Source of the DNA: a bacterium
GTDB taxonomy: Bacteria > Auribacterota > JABMQX01
Length of the DNA: 35,495 nt
Direction: 5' to 3'
Assembly: GCA_030691545.1 (NCBI GenBank)
Contig: JAUYEE010000166.1
Location: 1 to 35,495, forward strand
The translations under genes were made by a program, and so were the position numbers. The notes beneath the pieces were generated by a model. That model was not told the DNA's origin and did not search any database. It worked only from the letters and a program-made list of their open reading frames with translations. Below are positions 17,469-27,222 of the stretch, one piece after another (the stretch's first letter is position 1; every line of letters starts with the position of its first letter).

Positions 17469-20462
17469 ATGTCCAGTAAGAAAAGGCGGCGGAAGAGCAG
17501 CCCACCGGCTCCTACCCCGGTTCCAGAGCCCACAACAACGGGTATCCTCAAGACCCTGCGAGACCGCCCCTATCTGACTCTGGCTCTGTCCGTTGGCGTT
17601 GTGGTATTGGCAACCTACTCGGTCTCTCTCTTCTCGCCGACCCTCATTCTGCACGAGAACAGCATCCTCCGGCTGCCAGTTCTCTCCCACGCCGGCAACA
17701 TCGCGCATATTTTCTCGCGCGATTTCATGCTTTTCTCCTCGGGCCAGTTTCGTCCATTCAGCTATGTGCTGCTTGCCCTTGTGCGCACTTTTGTGGCTGC
17801 GGAGAACATTCCCTTCTGGCACATTTGGCTGCTCGCTTTCCACATCGTGAACGCCCTGCTCGTATTTGCAATTGCCAGGCATTTCACGAGCCGATTAACC
17901 GTGGCGCTGACCGCCGCAGCCGTGTTTGCGCTGCACCCTCTGTGCACCGTGATCGTGAACGACATCAATCGGTTCTATATGCTGCTGGGCGTGACCCTGT
18001 CTCTGGGGTCCTTGAAGGCATACCTGTCCTTCTCGCGAAGCGGCCACAAGGCTCTCTACGTCCTCGCGGTTGCCCTTTTCATTCTGGCTCTTCTGACCGC
18101 CCGGCCCGCGATCTGCCTCGGTCTCCTCGTGCTTCTCTACGAGCTCCTTTACCAGCGGTCCGGAGTCAAGCGATCCCTGCTTCGCGCATCCCTCTTCGCC
18201 CTGATCCTGCTATCCCTCGTTCCTCTGTGGCGTTCGCTTACCCCGCACCCCGTTCATTACAGATACGTTGCCATGTACAAGGGATCCTTCTGGCATGGGC
18301 TCTTCACTGTGACCGGAGCGACAGGGCAGTACACGGGCGGCCTCGTGCTCACGCGAGGAATTCCTTCCGTTCTCCACGAAATTGTTGAGAAGATTTTTCG
18401 CTGGAATCACCCCAAGTTCTTTGTTTGGGGGGCGATTGACCTGGCGCTCATCGTCGGCGCCGCGCTGGCCCTTGCTAAAAAGCAGTGGGCTGCCCTAGGT
18501 GTTCTTCTCATCTTTATCGTGATGATGCCTTACGCGTCAATCGCTTACAACCGCGTCCCTGACTATGTCTCCTGGTCGTATCTCTACTTTCCTGTGGCTG
18601 GGCTTGCCCTCTTTGCCGCCGGATTGCATCGGCTGCTTTTGCGGGCTCGGCCTCGTTACCTCAAAGTGGGATCTCAGGTGGCCTTCCTGACACTGTTCGT
18701 ATTCCTGGGCGCGCGCTCCGTTCAACTCAACCTCTATACGCGGACGCCCGTCGCTTACTGGTCGCGTGTCTGGCGATTCAATCAGGAGAGTGAAACCGCC
18801 CAGTGCGAGCTGGGGAAAGCCTACCTCGCGCGAAACGAGTTGCCCCAGGCCATGCGCCACTTCTTTGCCTCCACCGTCGAGGAGCTGAAATACCCCTGCC
18901 TGGCCATGGCCCGGTACTATTGTCAGGAGGGCAATTCCCTCGCCTCGGCCATCCACCTTCGCTTTGGCATGGTCCAAAGTAGCACGGGACTCATTCTCGA
19001 GGATTACTGCGAAGCGATCGGCGAACTGCTGTTGAAAACAGGGGCGCTGGACCACGCCGAAGAGAATTTCGGCAGCGTACTGATGGTAGATCGTTTCAAC
19101 ACGGCGGCCATGACCAACCTGGCTCGCGTGTGGCTTCTCAAAGGTCTTGTCCGCGAGGCGCACAGCATGCTGGAACGTGCCCGCGCTCTTGCACCCGATG
19201 ACAAGAACATCGCCAGAGTCGAGAAGGAAATCCGGGAGAAGGAGCGGGCGTGGCGAGACAATCCGCAGCCTTTGACAATCACTCCCCCCAGCCCCGATTG
19301 GCTTCGATATGTTCTGACGGAAGTGCGCCCCGCAGGCTTGCGAAAGGAAATCGTGGCGCTCAGTAACGAGCCTGGCCCAAACGACCCCGTTATTCAACTC
19401 GAAGCGATGATCTCTCTTATCGAAGACAAAGAGTATGCGGCGGCCGCCCGCAAGGCCCTTGTGGTTCTTCCTCGCCTCTCCGGCAACGCCTATGCGTGCG
19501 CAACCGCGTGCCAGGCCTTTGCCTATGCAGGGAGGGTGGAGGAGGCTGTGGAATTGGGAATTCGCGCCGTTTCCCTCGATGGCAAAAGCGAACTGGCATG
19601 GCGCAGCCTGGGACTTGCTCTCACGCTGGAGGACAGGCCCGATCCGACCGCCCGCAACTCCATAAAGGCTATAACCACACGCCCCGCAGACGCCTACAAC
19701 CTTTACTATAGCCTCGGACTTCAAAAGAAGCGAATGGGCAAAGGGAAAGAAGCCGCCGACCTTTTTGAAAAGGCTCTCGAGGCAACGCCCAACGATCTGA
19801 AAGCCCTCGAGGCCCTCGGCGAAACCCGCTTGAGCCTCGGCCAATTTGAAGCCGCCGCTGAAGTTCTCCGAAGAGCGGTGGCCATGAAACGCTCCGACGC
19901 GCAGCTCCATGCCAAACTTGCCTGGGCTCTCTTGAATCAGGGCAAACCGGACGAAGCCGTGAACGTTGTGCGCACGGCTATTGAACTTGACCCGCGCAAC
20001 GCCGCCTATCACAACGACCTGGCGACGTGCCTGGCCAAACTCGACAGGAACGCCGAAGCGATCCAGGAATTCCGCCGTGCCATCGAGTTGGACAGCACCC
20101 TCTGGGATGCCCACTATAATCTCGGCAACGCCCTGGTGAGGCAGGGAAACTTCTCGGAGGCGGTGAGAGAATACCGCGAGGTCATCAGGCTTGCGCCGAA
20201 CCGCCCTTACATCCGATTTAACTTGGGTGGGGTTCTTCATCGTCTGGGCGAAACGGACGCAGCCATCGCCGAGTACCAGGAAGAAATCCGACTGAACCCC
20301 CGCTTTGCCCTGGTCCATACAGCGCTCGTGCAAGTATATTGCGGAAGACAGCAATACGACCTGGCATGGGATGCTGTCAAACGCGCCAGAGACCTCAACA
20401 TTCAAGTTGACCCGGAAACCCTCGCAGTTCTGCGACGCGCTAATCCCCAGGGCGAGAAATGA
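17469..20462 (+). CDS. TMTC-like GT-C membrane protein with C-terminal TPR repeats
   Basis: A 997-residue protein from the ATG at 17469; an upstream TTG frame from 17361 is rejected because its 36 residues look random. After a basic Pro-rich cytoplasmic start (SSKKRRRKSSPPAP), roughly ten membrane segments fill residues 35-440. The piece VFALHPLCTVIVNDINRFYML resembles the FALHP...W..GR region of TMTC/PMT-type proteins with a glycosyltransferase C fold. From about residue 450 the protein is soluble and rich in TPR units, clearest from about 760 onward (AYNLYYSLGLQKKRMGKGKE, AYHNDLATCLAKLDRNAEAI, AHYNLGNALVRQGNFSEAV, IRFNLGGVLHRLGETDAAI). Such proteins may transfer lipid-linked sugars or organise membrane complexes. 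The neighbouring polysaccharide genes fit a glycan role, which is inference; transferase activity is not shown by a clear catalytic motif. Confidence 0.7.
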   Translation: MSSKKRRRKSSPPAPTPVPEPTTTGILKTLRDRPYLTLALSVGVVVLATYSVSLFSPTLILHENSILRLPVLSHAGNIAHIFSRDFMLFSSGQFRPFSYVLLALVRTFVAAENIPFWHIWLLAFHIVNALLVFAIARHFTSRLTVALTAAAVFALHPLCTVIVNDINRFYMLLGVTLSLGSLKAYLSFSRSGHKALYVLAVALFILALLTARPAICLGLLVLLYELLYQRSGVKRSLLRASLFALILLSLVPLWRSLTPHPVHYRYVAMYKGSFWHGLFTVTGATGQYTGGLVLTRGIPSVLHEIVEKIFRWNHPKFFVWGAIDLALIVGAALALAKKQWAALGVLLIFIVMMPYASIAYNRVPDYVSWSYLYFPVAGLALFAAGLHRLLLRARPRYLKVGSQVAFLTLFVFLGARSVQLNLYTRTPVAYWSRVWRFNQESETAQCELGKAYLARNELPQAMRHFFASTVEELKYPCLAMARYYCQEGNSLASAIHLRFGMVQSSTGLILEDYCEAIGELLLKTGALDHAEENFGSVLMVDRFNTAAMTNLARVWLLKGLVREAHSMLERARALAPDDKNIARVEKEIREKERAWRDNPQPLTITPPSPDWLRYVLTEVRPAGLRKEIVALSNEPGPNDPVIQLEAMISLIEDKEYAAAARKALVVLPRLSGNAYACATACQAFAYAGRVEEAVELGIRAVSLDGKSELAWRSLGLALTLEDRPDPTARNSIKAITTRPADAYNLYYSLGLQKKRMGKGKEAADLFEKALEATPNDLKALEALGETRLSLGQFEAAAEVLRRAVAMKRSDAQLHAKLAWALLNQGKPDEAVNVVRTAIELDPRNAAYHNDLATCLAKLDRNAEAIQEFRRAIELDSTLWDAHYNLGNALVRQGNFSEAVREYREVIRLAPNRPYIRFNLGGVLHRLGETDAAIAEYQEEIRLNPRFALVHTALVQVYCGRQQYDLAWDAVKRARDLNIQVDPETLAVLRRANPQGEK

Positions 20463-20511
20463 GTCGTTGATGATTGCCTGCGTGGTGAAATTCTATTGAG
20501 GTGTCGTGACG

Positions 20512-20751
20512 ATGAAACTCACATACGATCCCAGGTACAATGTCGCCTACATTGGCCTCAAGGAAAAAGTGGAGGAGGTCGAGACGATTCACATCAGCGA
20601 TCAACTGAACGTGGACCTGGCGCCGGACGGGACAATTTTCGGGATCGAGCTCCTGAACGCCAATGAGCAACTTGCAGCGATGCCTGAGAGGAAACTGCTC
20701 CTCGTCAACGAGGAACTCGGCAAAACGACTGAAGTTGAGCTTCCCTGGTGA
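20512..20751 (+). CDS. DUF2283 family small protein
   Basis: A 79-residue protein starting MKLTYDPRYNVAYIGLKEK, with the beta-rich pattern and the NVDLAPDGTIFGIELLNA block that define DUF2283. ATG at 20512 is chosen because GAGGTG lies 8 bases upstream; a GTG at 20506 is too close to it. DUF2283 genes often sit beside a DUF4258-type toxin-like gene, but none is recognisable here: the 49 bases to the TPR gene are non-coding. Molecular function is unknown. It may be transcribed with the TPR gene. Confidence 0.8.
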   Translation: MKLTYDPRYNVAYIGLKEKVEEVETIHISDQLNVDLAPDGTIFGIELLNANEQLAAMPERKLLLVNEELGKTTEVELPW

Positions 20752-20899
20752 GCCGAGCGGAATCCGGGGATCCAAAGCTATTCGGTCAACGTCCGCCGAA
20801 GGCATCCCGTTGTGGCATTTTCTTTCCGGACACGGCTCCTCCGGGTCCCCCTCGTCCTTGCTCTGTTCCCTCGACGTTCGCCGCCCCGAACTCTTCCGC

Positions 20900-22033
20900 T
20901 CACGTGAAGCGACGTAAGATGTAATCCTTCAACCGCTCTTTGAACACCTCTCGGCTGAAACGGAGGCTGTTTTGCCGTGCGCGAGCCGGCTCAAACGGCA
21001 TTGTTTGAAAGGCTCGGACGGCGGCGACGAGTGCGTCAACCGTCTGCTCCCTGAAAAAGAGGCCGGTGACGCCCTCTCGCACGGATTCCGTGACACCCCC
21101 TTCTCCAAACGCGATGACCGGCTTGCCGCACGCCTGCGCCTCGACCGGCGTCAACCCGAAATCTTCTACGCCCGGGAATACGAGAGCGTGGCACCCCTGA
21201 TAGGCTTCGCGGACTTCGTCATCCGAGACCCAACCCCGAAAAGAAACCGTGCCGCCCGCCATCGCCTTGAGTCGGGGATAGTCCGGCCCGTCTCCGACGA
21301 CCACGAGCGGCAGGCGCAGCTCGTTAAACGCGCGAATCGCCAGGTCCGCTCTTTTGTAGGGAACGAGGGCTGATACCATGAGGAAGAAATCCTGCTGTTC
21401 TCCACCCGGAGTGAAGAATGTCGTGTCAACGGGCGGATGAATTACCGTCGAGTCTCTCCCATAAAAACGCGCGATTCGCTCCGCGACGGTCTTCGAAATC
21501 GCCACGAAATGGTGCACCCTCTGGCTCGTCCGCCTGTCCCATCGTTTGAGCCAATCGAGGACCGGTCGCAGCAACATTCTTCTAACAGGTCCCCGCCCAA
21601 AATACTCTTCCTGGAAGACCCAGACGTATCTCATAGGAGAAAAGCAGTAGCAGACGTGCATCGCCCCGTCCGGAGGACATGCTCCCTTCGCCACGCAATG
21701 GCTTGTGCTTATCACTAAGTCGTAGCCCGACAGGTCAAAAGACTCCACCGCCTTCGGGAAAAGCGGGAGCAGATACCTGTACTTCGACTGTGCCAGGGGC
21801 AGGCGCTGGATGAGTGAGGTCGTTATCTTCCGCTGGCCGATGGTGTCGCTGATTTTCTCCCTGTCCAGAAGAAGCGTGAAAATATCCGCCCGTGGGAAAA
21901 GCTCGAGGATGGCCTCGAGGGTTCTCTCTCCGCCTCGCATGCCGTTGAGCCAGTCGTGAACGATGGCCACGCGTTTTGGCTGGATTGACATAGCCGGTCT
22001 TTCAACAAGCTGCCGTCGGGTGGCGCCCGCCAT
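20900..22033 (-). CDS. Glycosyltransferase family 4
   Basis: A 377-residue GT-B fold, GT4 enzyme. The N-terminal acceptor domain starts VAIVHDWLNGMRGGERTLEAI, typical of WbaZ/mannosyltransferase-like GT4 members, with VCYCFSPMRYVW. The C-terminal nucleotide-sugar domain shows FFLMVSALVPYKRADLAIRAF, LVVVGDGPDYPRL and the E-x7-E type motif in PGVEDFGLTPVEAQACGKPVIAF. No signal or membrane segment is visible, so it should act at the cytoplasmic face. The ATG at 22033 overlaps the TAA of the preceding gene (TAATG), implying coupling; an ATG at 21991 just before SIQPKRVAIVHDW is an alternative start. Donor and acceptor are unknown. Confidence 0.87.
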   Translation of the reverse strand: MAGATRRQLVERPAMSIQPKRVAIVHDWLNGMRGGERTLEAILELFPRADIFTLLLDREKISDTIGQRKITTSLIQRLPLAQSKYRYLLPLFPKAVESFDLSGYDLVISTSHCVAKGACPPDGAMHVCYCFSPMRYVWVFQEEYFGRGPVRRMLLRPVLDWLKRWDRRTSQRVHHFVAISKTVAERIARFYGRDSTVIHPPVDTTFFTPGGEQQDFFLMVSALVPYKRADLAIRAFNELRLPLVVVGDGPDYPRLKAMAGGTVSFRGWVSDDEVREAYQGCHALVFPGVEDFGLTPVEAQACGKPVIAFGEGGVTESVREGVTGLFFREQTVDALVAAVRAFQTMPFEPARARQNSLRFSREVFKERLKDYILRRFT

Positions 22034-23184
22034 TAAGGAGCAACTTTGCCGTAGAGAGAAACGACCTGTCGGGCCGTCTCACTCCATTTGTACTTCGCCG
22101 CTTGTTCTTTTCCTTTCGAGATGAGCCGCTGGCGGGCGTTTTCGTCGGTGAGAACCGCGATGACCTTTTCCGCCGCTTCTGAAGGACTCAGCGGGTCAGT
22201 AAAAAGCGCTGCGTCACCCAACACCTCCGGAAGCGATGACCGATTCGACGCCACGACCGGCGTACCGCACGCCATCGCCTCCAGTGGCGGCAGCCCGAAA
22301 CCCTCGTACAGCGACAGGTGCAGCAGCACATCCGCCTCGCGGTATGCCTCGACAAGCTCCTCGTCCGATAGATAGTCCGTCATGGACACCTTTCCCTGCA
22401 AGTTGTTGTGTGAGATGTAGTCTCCCACCTCCGGGTACCTCGGGTCCTTCTCTCCAACGATCAACATGGAGCACTCAAGGTCTTTCCGCCGCTCGAGAAC
22501 CCGCGCAAAGGCTTTCACCGCCGTCAAGACGTTCTTGTAAGGGTCCTGGCGCCCGACGCAGAGCAACAGTCTCCCCGAGATACCGAATCGCCGCCTGATG
22601 ACACCCTTCGCCTCTCCCGGGGAGAACATCTCGTCCACGCCGAGGTGAACGCGATGCACTTTCTCCCCCGGCACGCCGAGGGTGTTGATGATGTCGCGGC
22701 GCGTGCACTCGGAGTCCGCCATTATCGCGTCCGCTCGGTTTGCCACCCGCCTCATAATGCGCTTGTATATCGGGAAGAACCGCGTCTTCTTCGAGCGACC
22801 GGTGTACTGCGGGAAGAGGAGCGGAATCAAATCGTGGATCGTAACGACCGTCCTGACGCCCGACCCCCGCAGGGGAATCATGAAGTTCGGCGAGTGAAAG
22901 ACATCCACCCCAAGCGACTTCAGCTTCCGTGGCAGCCTCACCTGGTTGCGAAAGAAGAACACGGAGTAGGGCAGCATCTCTGCTGAAAAGTTGCCCCGGT
23001 CGCGCGCACCCGTCTCCCGTAGCTCCCTCTCCATCAGCGCGGCGTCGTCAAACAACAGGACGTATCTGTTCTCTCGGTCAACAATCCCGAGATGGCGGAT
23101 GAGATTTCTCGTGTACACGCCAATGCCCGACAGTTTGGGAAATATCCATCGGGCGTCTATCGCGATGGTCAATGCTTCACCCAT
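22033..23184 (-). CDS. Glycosyltransferase family 4
   Basis: A 383-residue GT4 enzyme. The N-terminus, [25 protein letters not shown], is the typical opening of the mannosyl/rhamnosyltransferase-like branch, followed by [12 protein letters not shown] and [11 protein letters not shown]. The C-terminal donor domain contains [41 protein letters not shown] and [20 protein letters not shown], with the two conserved glutamates. It is soluble or peripheral at the inner membrane. Fifteen bases separate it from the GT4 gene upstream and one base is shared with the GT4 gene downstream, so the three are an operon, probably adding successive sugars to a lipid-linked glycan. Confidence 0.88.
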   Translation of the reverse strand: MGEALTIAIDARWIFPKLSGIGVYTRNLIRHLGIVDRENRYVLLFDDAALMERELRETGARDRGNFSAEMLPYSVFFFRNQVRLPRKLKSLGVDVFHSPNFMIPLRGSGVRTVVTIHDLIPLLFPQYTGRSKKTRFFPIYKRIMRRVANRADAIMADSECTRRDIINTLGVPGEKVHRVHLGVDEMFSPGEAKGVIRRRFGISGRLLLCVGRQDPYKNVLTAVKAFARVLERRKDLECSMLIVGEKDPRYPEVGDYISHNNLQGKVSMTDYLSDEELVEAYREADVLLHLSLYEGFGLPPLEAMACGTPVVASNRSSLPEVLGDAALFTDPLSPSEAAEKVIAVLTDENARQRLISKGKEQAAKYKWSETARQVVSLYGKVAP

Positions 23185-23199
23185 CTTCGGAACCAGCCC

Positions 23200-24342
23200 T
23201 CAACCAGCCATGGCCGCCTCGTACACCCGGTACGTCTCCTCCGCGCAGCGCTCCCAGGTGAATTTGGCAGCTCGCCTTCGCCCTCGGTCGGCTAAGTCCG
23301 CTGCAACCCGCGGGTCGCCCGCCACTGCCGCCATCGCCCGCGCCATCTCCTCCGGATCATGCGGAGATACCAGGATTGCTGCGTCTCCGACGACTTCCGG
23401 GAGCGAAGCGACGTTGGAGCAAATAAGGGGCGTTGCGCAGGCCATCGCCTCCAGGCAAGGCAGGCCGAATCCCTCGTAGAAACTGGGGACCACGGCCATT
23501 CGCGCCGCGGAGTACAGGCAAGGCAAATCGGCCTCCTCGACATAGCCGACCATGACCGGCGCCATTCCCGCTGGCATATCGCGAATGCGTTTCATCGTTT
23601 CCCGGCAGAGCCATCCCCTCATCCCTGCCGCAACCAGAGCTGTTGAATCACGCCTTCTCGATTGAGCGCGAAATGTGCGGTACGCCTCCAGCAGAGTCAT
23701 CAGGTTCTTTCGCGGCTCGAGTGTCCCCACAAACAGAATGTAGTCATCCGGCAGGTTGTACTTTGCCTTGACCGCCGCCAGAGCTTTCTTGTCCTCGACG
23801 GGGCGAAACGCTTCGCCCACGCCGAGCGGCGTCACTGCTACTCTATCCCTCGCAGAAGGGAAAAACTCACGCACCTCATTCGCGGTGAACTCTGAAATCG
23901 CTATAATCTTATCAGCCCGTTCAATGCTGCGAGGGACGTGTCTTGCCAGGAACTTGAGATTCTTCCGTTCCGTGAACTGCGGAAATCGCAGGAATGACAG
24001 GTCGGGGATTGTCACGACGACTCTGCCCTTTCGCACGGGTCTCGCCACGAAATTCGGGAAGTGAAACACGTCGGCACACCCCACGAACGTGTCCGCTTTC
24101 GGGAACGATAGCCTCTTCCAGAGGAACTGCACCACGCGTCCCGGGGGAAATCGCGCCGCTTTTTCAACAACATTTCCACCTTCCAGTCCAAGTCGTCGTT
24201 TCCGTGCGTTGCGGCTGAAGTAAAAGGCCTCAACGGTGGCATCAAGGTGAAGGCGCGACAAGGCGCGCACGAGGTTGGACACATAGTACCCCACCCCGGT
24301 CATCGGCATCAGGAGGTTCTGGACATCAATGGCTACGCGCAC
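23200..24342 (-). CDS. Glycosyltransferase family 4
   Basis: A 380-residue GT4 enzyme from GTG at 24342. The frame stays open to 24660, but that extension overlaps the neighbouring GT2 gene and is not family-like, while RVAIDVQNLLMPMTGVGYYVSNL is the standard GT4 opening. Other family features are DVFHFPNFVARP, VVTIPDLSFLRFPQF, YILFVGTLEPRKNLMTLLEAY, MVGYVEEADLPCLYSAARM and PSFYEGFGLPCLEAMACATP. It is closest in pattern to the GT4 that follows at 22033-23184, so the pair may descend from one duplication. Sugar specificity is not evident. Confidence 0.87.
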   Translation of the reverse strand: MRVAIDVQNLLMPMTGVGYYVSNLVRALSRLHLDATVEAFYFSRNARKRRLGLEGGNVVEKAARFPPGRVVQFLWKRLSFPKADTFVGCADVFHFPNFVARPVRKGRVVVTIPDLSFLRFPQFTERKNLKFLARHVPRSIERADKIIAISEFTANEVREFFPSARDRVAVTPLGVGEAFRPVEDKKALAAVKAKYNLPDDYILFVGTLEPRKNLMTLLEAYRTFRAQSRRRDSTALVAAGMRGWLCRETMKRIRDMPAGMAPVMVGYVEEADLPCLYSAARMAVVPSFYEGFGLPCLEAMACATPLICSNVASLPEVVGDAAILVSPHDPEEMARAMAAVAGDPRVAADLADRGRRRAAKFTWERCAEETYRVYEAAMAG

Positions 24343-24452
24343 TGCCGTTGCACGCCTCTCGAAAGGTTGTCGGTATCCGCACAATCCTTTTTCCGGTTGG
24401 GACAAGGAGGGACATGGGTGCTCGAAAGGAGAATGTCCCCCGCGAGAATGCG

Positions 24453-25511
24453 TTATTCTCTCTCCAACTTCTCGCGAATCGCGTAAGTCGGCTTTGCCTG
24501 CGTCTCGTGGTAGAGTCGCCGGAGAACCTCGCTGAACAAGCCAATGCTTACCAACTGGATGCCCAGGATCGTGCACAGAGGGAACACAATCGTGAAAAGA
24601 GGCCTGTCCGAGATTGGGGGGTCCGGAAAGCCGATGATTACCCGCAGGGTGAACGCCCAAATGCCCAGCACAACTCCGACGGTCCCGAAGAGCAGCCCCG
24701 GCAACCCGAAGAACAAAATCGGCCGATGGAAGAAACTCAGCATGAACTTCAGCGTCATCAGGTCAAGCGCGACCTTGTACGACCGCGAGAGGTTGTATTT
24801 TGATTTTCCGGAGGTTCTCGCAGCGTGCCGCACTTCCATTTCCGCGACCTTCACGCCCATGTTGCTGGCCAGCGCCGGGATGAACCGGTGCACCTCCCCG
24901 TAGAGGCTGATCTGCGACAATACGTCCCGCCGATATGCCTTCAACGTACAACCATAGTCGTGCAGCTTGATCTTACTGATCCTCGAGGTCAGCCAGTTCG
25001 CCATCTTCGAGGGCAGCCGACGCGACAAGAACGGTTCCCGCCGGTTCTTCCGCCATCCGCTGACAATGTCGTAGCCTTCCTGGAGTTTCTCAACCAGGCG
25101 AGGAACATCTGTGGGGTCGTTTTGCCGGTCCCCGTCCATGGTCACGATAATATCGCCCTTCGCGTGGGCGATGCCTGCTGACAAGGCGGGCGTCTGACCG
25201 AAGTTCTTCCGCAGGCGGATGACCCGGACGGCCTCATACTTGTGATGCGCCTCTTTGAGCTTGGCGAACGTCTCGTCAGTGCTCCCGTCATCTATTGCCA
25301 CCACCTCGAACCGAATCCCCGTCGGCCGCATAGCCTTCTCGATATCCGCCATCAAGGGCAGCACATTCCCCTCCTCGTTCAGGAAAGGGATGACAATGGA
25401 CACGCTCCCGCTCACTTCGCCTTCAGGCGGCGGGCTCTTCACGTTTGCTTCGACACTTTGTAGCGCAGCCGTCCTCGCCTGCGATACGTTTCTTTCAGGA
25501 ATAGCGTTCAC
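24453..25511 (-). CDS. Polyisoprenyl-phosphate glycosyltransferase (GT2, DPM/ArnC-like)
   Basis: A 352-residue GT2 enzyme. The catalytic GT-A domain begins SVSIVIPFLNEEGNVLPLM, with AIDDGSTDETFAKL, RLRKNFGQTPALSAGIAHAKG, DxD-type MDGDRQNDP, and SGWRKNRREPFLSR. It is followed by LHDYGCTLKAYRRDVL and two C-terminal membrane helices (ILFFGLPGLLFGTVGVVLGIW and TIVFPLCTILGIQLVSIGLF). Enzymes of this build load a sugar onto polyprenyl phosphate for later transfer outside the cytoplasm. GTG at 25511 is chosen as start, with AGAAGG just upstream. The frame is open to 25670, but that stretch contains a REP-like hairpin at 25589 and codes no family sequence. It is the first gene of the glycosyltransferase cluster. 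Confidence 0.88.
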   Translation of the reverse strand: MNAIPERNVSQARTAALQSVEANVKSPPPEGEVSGSVSIVIPFLNEEGNVLPLMADIEKAMRPTGIRFEVVAIDDGSTDETFAKLKEAHHKYEAVRVIRLRKNFGQTPALSAGIAHAKGDIIVTMDGDRQNDPTDVPRLVEKLQEGYDIVSGWRKNRREPFLSRRLPSKMANWLTSRISKIKLHDYGCTLKAYRRDVLSQISLYGEVHRFIPALASNMGVKVAEMEVRHAARTSGKSKYNLSRSYKVALDLMTLKFMLSFFHRPILFFGLPGLLFGTVGVVLGIWAFTLRVIIGFPDPPISDRPLFTIVFPLCTILGIQLVSIGLFSEVLRRLYHETQAKPTYAIREKLERE

Positions 25512-25588
25512 GGAACCTTCTCTTGATCCTCCGCAACAGGAAATTCGTCTCGTGTCCGCCACAAACCAACTCTGCCCTCGCTTGTGAT

Positions 25589-25605
25589 GCAGGCTTCCAG
25601 CCTGC
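25589..25605. repeat. REP-like hairpin, same sequence as in the methyltransferase insertion
   Basis: GCAGGCTTCCAGCCTGC preceded by CTTGTGAT, identical in its 17-base core to the copies at 8419, 8587 and 8722, lies about 80 bases upstream of the GT2 start. It shows that the family is dispersed on this chromosome and not confined to the defence gene. On the - strand it is read through by a spurious 5' extension of the GT2 frame. Confidence 0.75.
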
Positions 25606-25739
25606 CCGATCCCCTGTTCCCTGCTCAGCAGGAGCGAAGAGAGAGGATTATGCAAATCCACAATCCGCAATCCCCTGTCAGCCCCTAAAACTACTTGACC
25701 CTCCCTGTCTTGTCAATTGGTTTCCGGGGGGGGCCACGT

Positions 25740-25858
25740 ATGAGGGGGTATGCCTGCCCGCCTGCCCGTTGGGCCTCGGCCAGGGAAGCCAAGCTGCCTG
25801 TGCGGCCAGGGATGCCCATGCCACTTCAGTCTCTGCGCTCTCCGCGTTCTCCGCGGTT
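25740..25858. repeat. Degenerate short repeats between GT2 and beta-helix genes
   Basis: Contains GCCTGCCCGCCTGCCC, two GGCCAGGGA-GCC pieces (near 25779 and 25812) and a CTCTGCGCTCTCCGCGTTCT run with CCGCGG (25833-25856). The last part overlaps the 3' end of the beta-helix gene. These look like decayed copies of several dispersed repeats; no single palindrome is intact. Confidence 0.4.
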
Positions 25859-26953
25859 AGTCCTCTGCTGCGGGTTCTCAAGGACCCGGTAGAAGCGCCG
25901 GGGGGCGAGGGAGGGAGGAACGCCGGTGAGGGAACCGTCGTCGAGCCAGGAGGTGGTTTGGTTGCCGGAGGAGGGGAAGTTGTCAATTGCAACATGCCAA
26001 GTGAACAGGTCTTCTGTGCAAAAGATGGAATAGGTCTTGTCCGCGAGGGAGCTCCAGGTGAAGATGGCTTCGTTTGTGCCGGGGACAGGCTGAAGTTTGT
26101 TGATGTAGAACTCGTATGCCCCCATGTCCACCGTCAGGCTCTTTCCGCCGAACATGATCCTGTGCATCCCCGCAATGTCAAACTCCGGCAAATCGGGACT
26201 ATTGAACCCCGCGTCAATGCACGGCGAATCCGCCCTCAGCCGAAAATCCGGCCAGGGCGAATACGTCTCAGGCGAGTCGAGCAGAGCGGACATGTTGCAT
26301 TGCTCCGGCCTGGCAAAGAGGGGATCGGCGGAGATGTTTCCTTCCCCGGGCCAGCCGCCTTCGACGCACGAGTAGCTCGCCGAGATATTCGCCACTTCCC
26401 CGCCGAAGCTGCGTGTATTGCCGTAAACGATTGTGTTGAGAAGGGTGGCGTGGGCGCCGGGGCCACAAACCAGCCCCTCCTCGTTTCCGAAAATCACGCA
26501 GTTTGTGAGGAAAGTGTGGTTACCGGGACCGGAGCACCTGACGCCGGCCCCGTTTCCCCAGATGACGCAATCCTCGAGCCGGGAAGGGAACCACGCGGAG
26601 CCGTGCGCGCCGGCATACCAGCCGCCGCATAGCCATAGTCCCTGTACCAAGGTTTCGCGGCTGCCGTAGAGAGGGCAGTCGCCGGGGCCGAAGGGGTACG
26701 GTATGAGCACCGTCCTGCCGCGGCCGGCACCCCTTAGCGTGCACTGAGGCTGAAGCTGCACTGGCCCGGAGTAGACTCCAGGGTCCACAACAATGGTGTC
26801 ACCCGGTGAAGACCCCTTCGCGGCATCTCTGACGGTCTTGTACGGTTTGTCCGGCCCGACCTCGAAAGTTGCGCCAATGCTGCTCTCCTGCACGACCAGG
26901 AAAACCCAGGCCAACCCGCAAATGCATCTGAACGTCTGCAACACCCTATTCAT
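25826..26953 (-). CDS. Secreted right-handed beta-helix protein (choice-of-anchor Q type)
   Basis: A 375-residue protein from the ATG at 26953, chosen because it opens a signal peptide (NRVLQTFRCICGLAWVFLVV, cut near SSIGA). The frame runs 46 codons further upstream with no plausible sequence. The mature part is a pectate-lyase-like helix: TFEVGPDKPYKTVRDAA, then repeated coils LEDCVIWGNGAGVRC, LTNCVIFGNEEGLVCG and LLNTIVYGNT. The DFRLRADSPCIDAGFN...DIAGMHRI...VDMGAYEF block that marks choice-of-anchor Q proteins follows, then a beta-rich tail ending FYRVLE. The final 16 or so codons (NPQQRTNRGERGERRD) come from a repeat that has replaced the natural stop. It probably acts at the cell surface or outside, perhaps on polysaccharide; no catalytic residues are identifiable. 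Confidence 0.78.
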   Translation of the reverse strand: MNRVLQTFRCICGLAWVFLVVQESSIGATFEVGPDKPYKTVRDAAKGSSPGDTIVVDPGVYSGPVQLQPQCTLRGAGRGRTVLIPYPFGPGDCPLYGSRETLVQGLWLCGGWYAGAHGSAWFPSRLEDCVIWGNGAGVRCSGPGNHTFLTNCVIFGNEEGLVCGPGAHATLLNTIVYGNTRSFGGEVANISASYSCVEGGWPGEGNISADPLFARPEQCNMSALLDSPETYSPWPDFRLRADSPCIDAGFNSPDLPEFDIAGMHRIMFGGKSLTVDMGAYEFYINKLQPVPGTNEAIFTWSSLADKTYSIFCTEDLFTWHVAIDNFPSSGNQTTSWLDDGSLTGVPPSLAPRRFYRVLENPQQRTNRGERGERRD

Positions 26954-27222
26954 CACCACCTTGGGGCGCCCGCGTTCACTGCCCGTTCTCCATGCTCCAG
27001 TAAAACCGCCAGGGAACGAAGGCTCGTGGGACCCCTTTTTGAGAGCCCTCGTCGCTCCAAAAGGTGGTCGCGTCGAACCCGCGGACACCATGCTCAGTTC
27101 TGCTTTGTCTCTGGCTTTCGCGCTGGCTTATCACTGCGCAAGACGCCGCAGCGTATTCTCAAGCTATCCCACGAACGGCGGTCCGCACGGCAGCCCGTGA
27201 TCTGATTACAGAAATGGCGTTT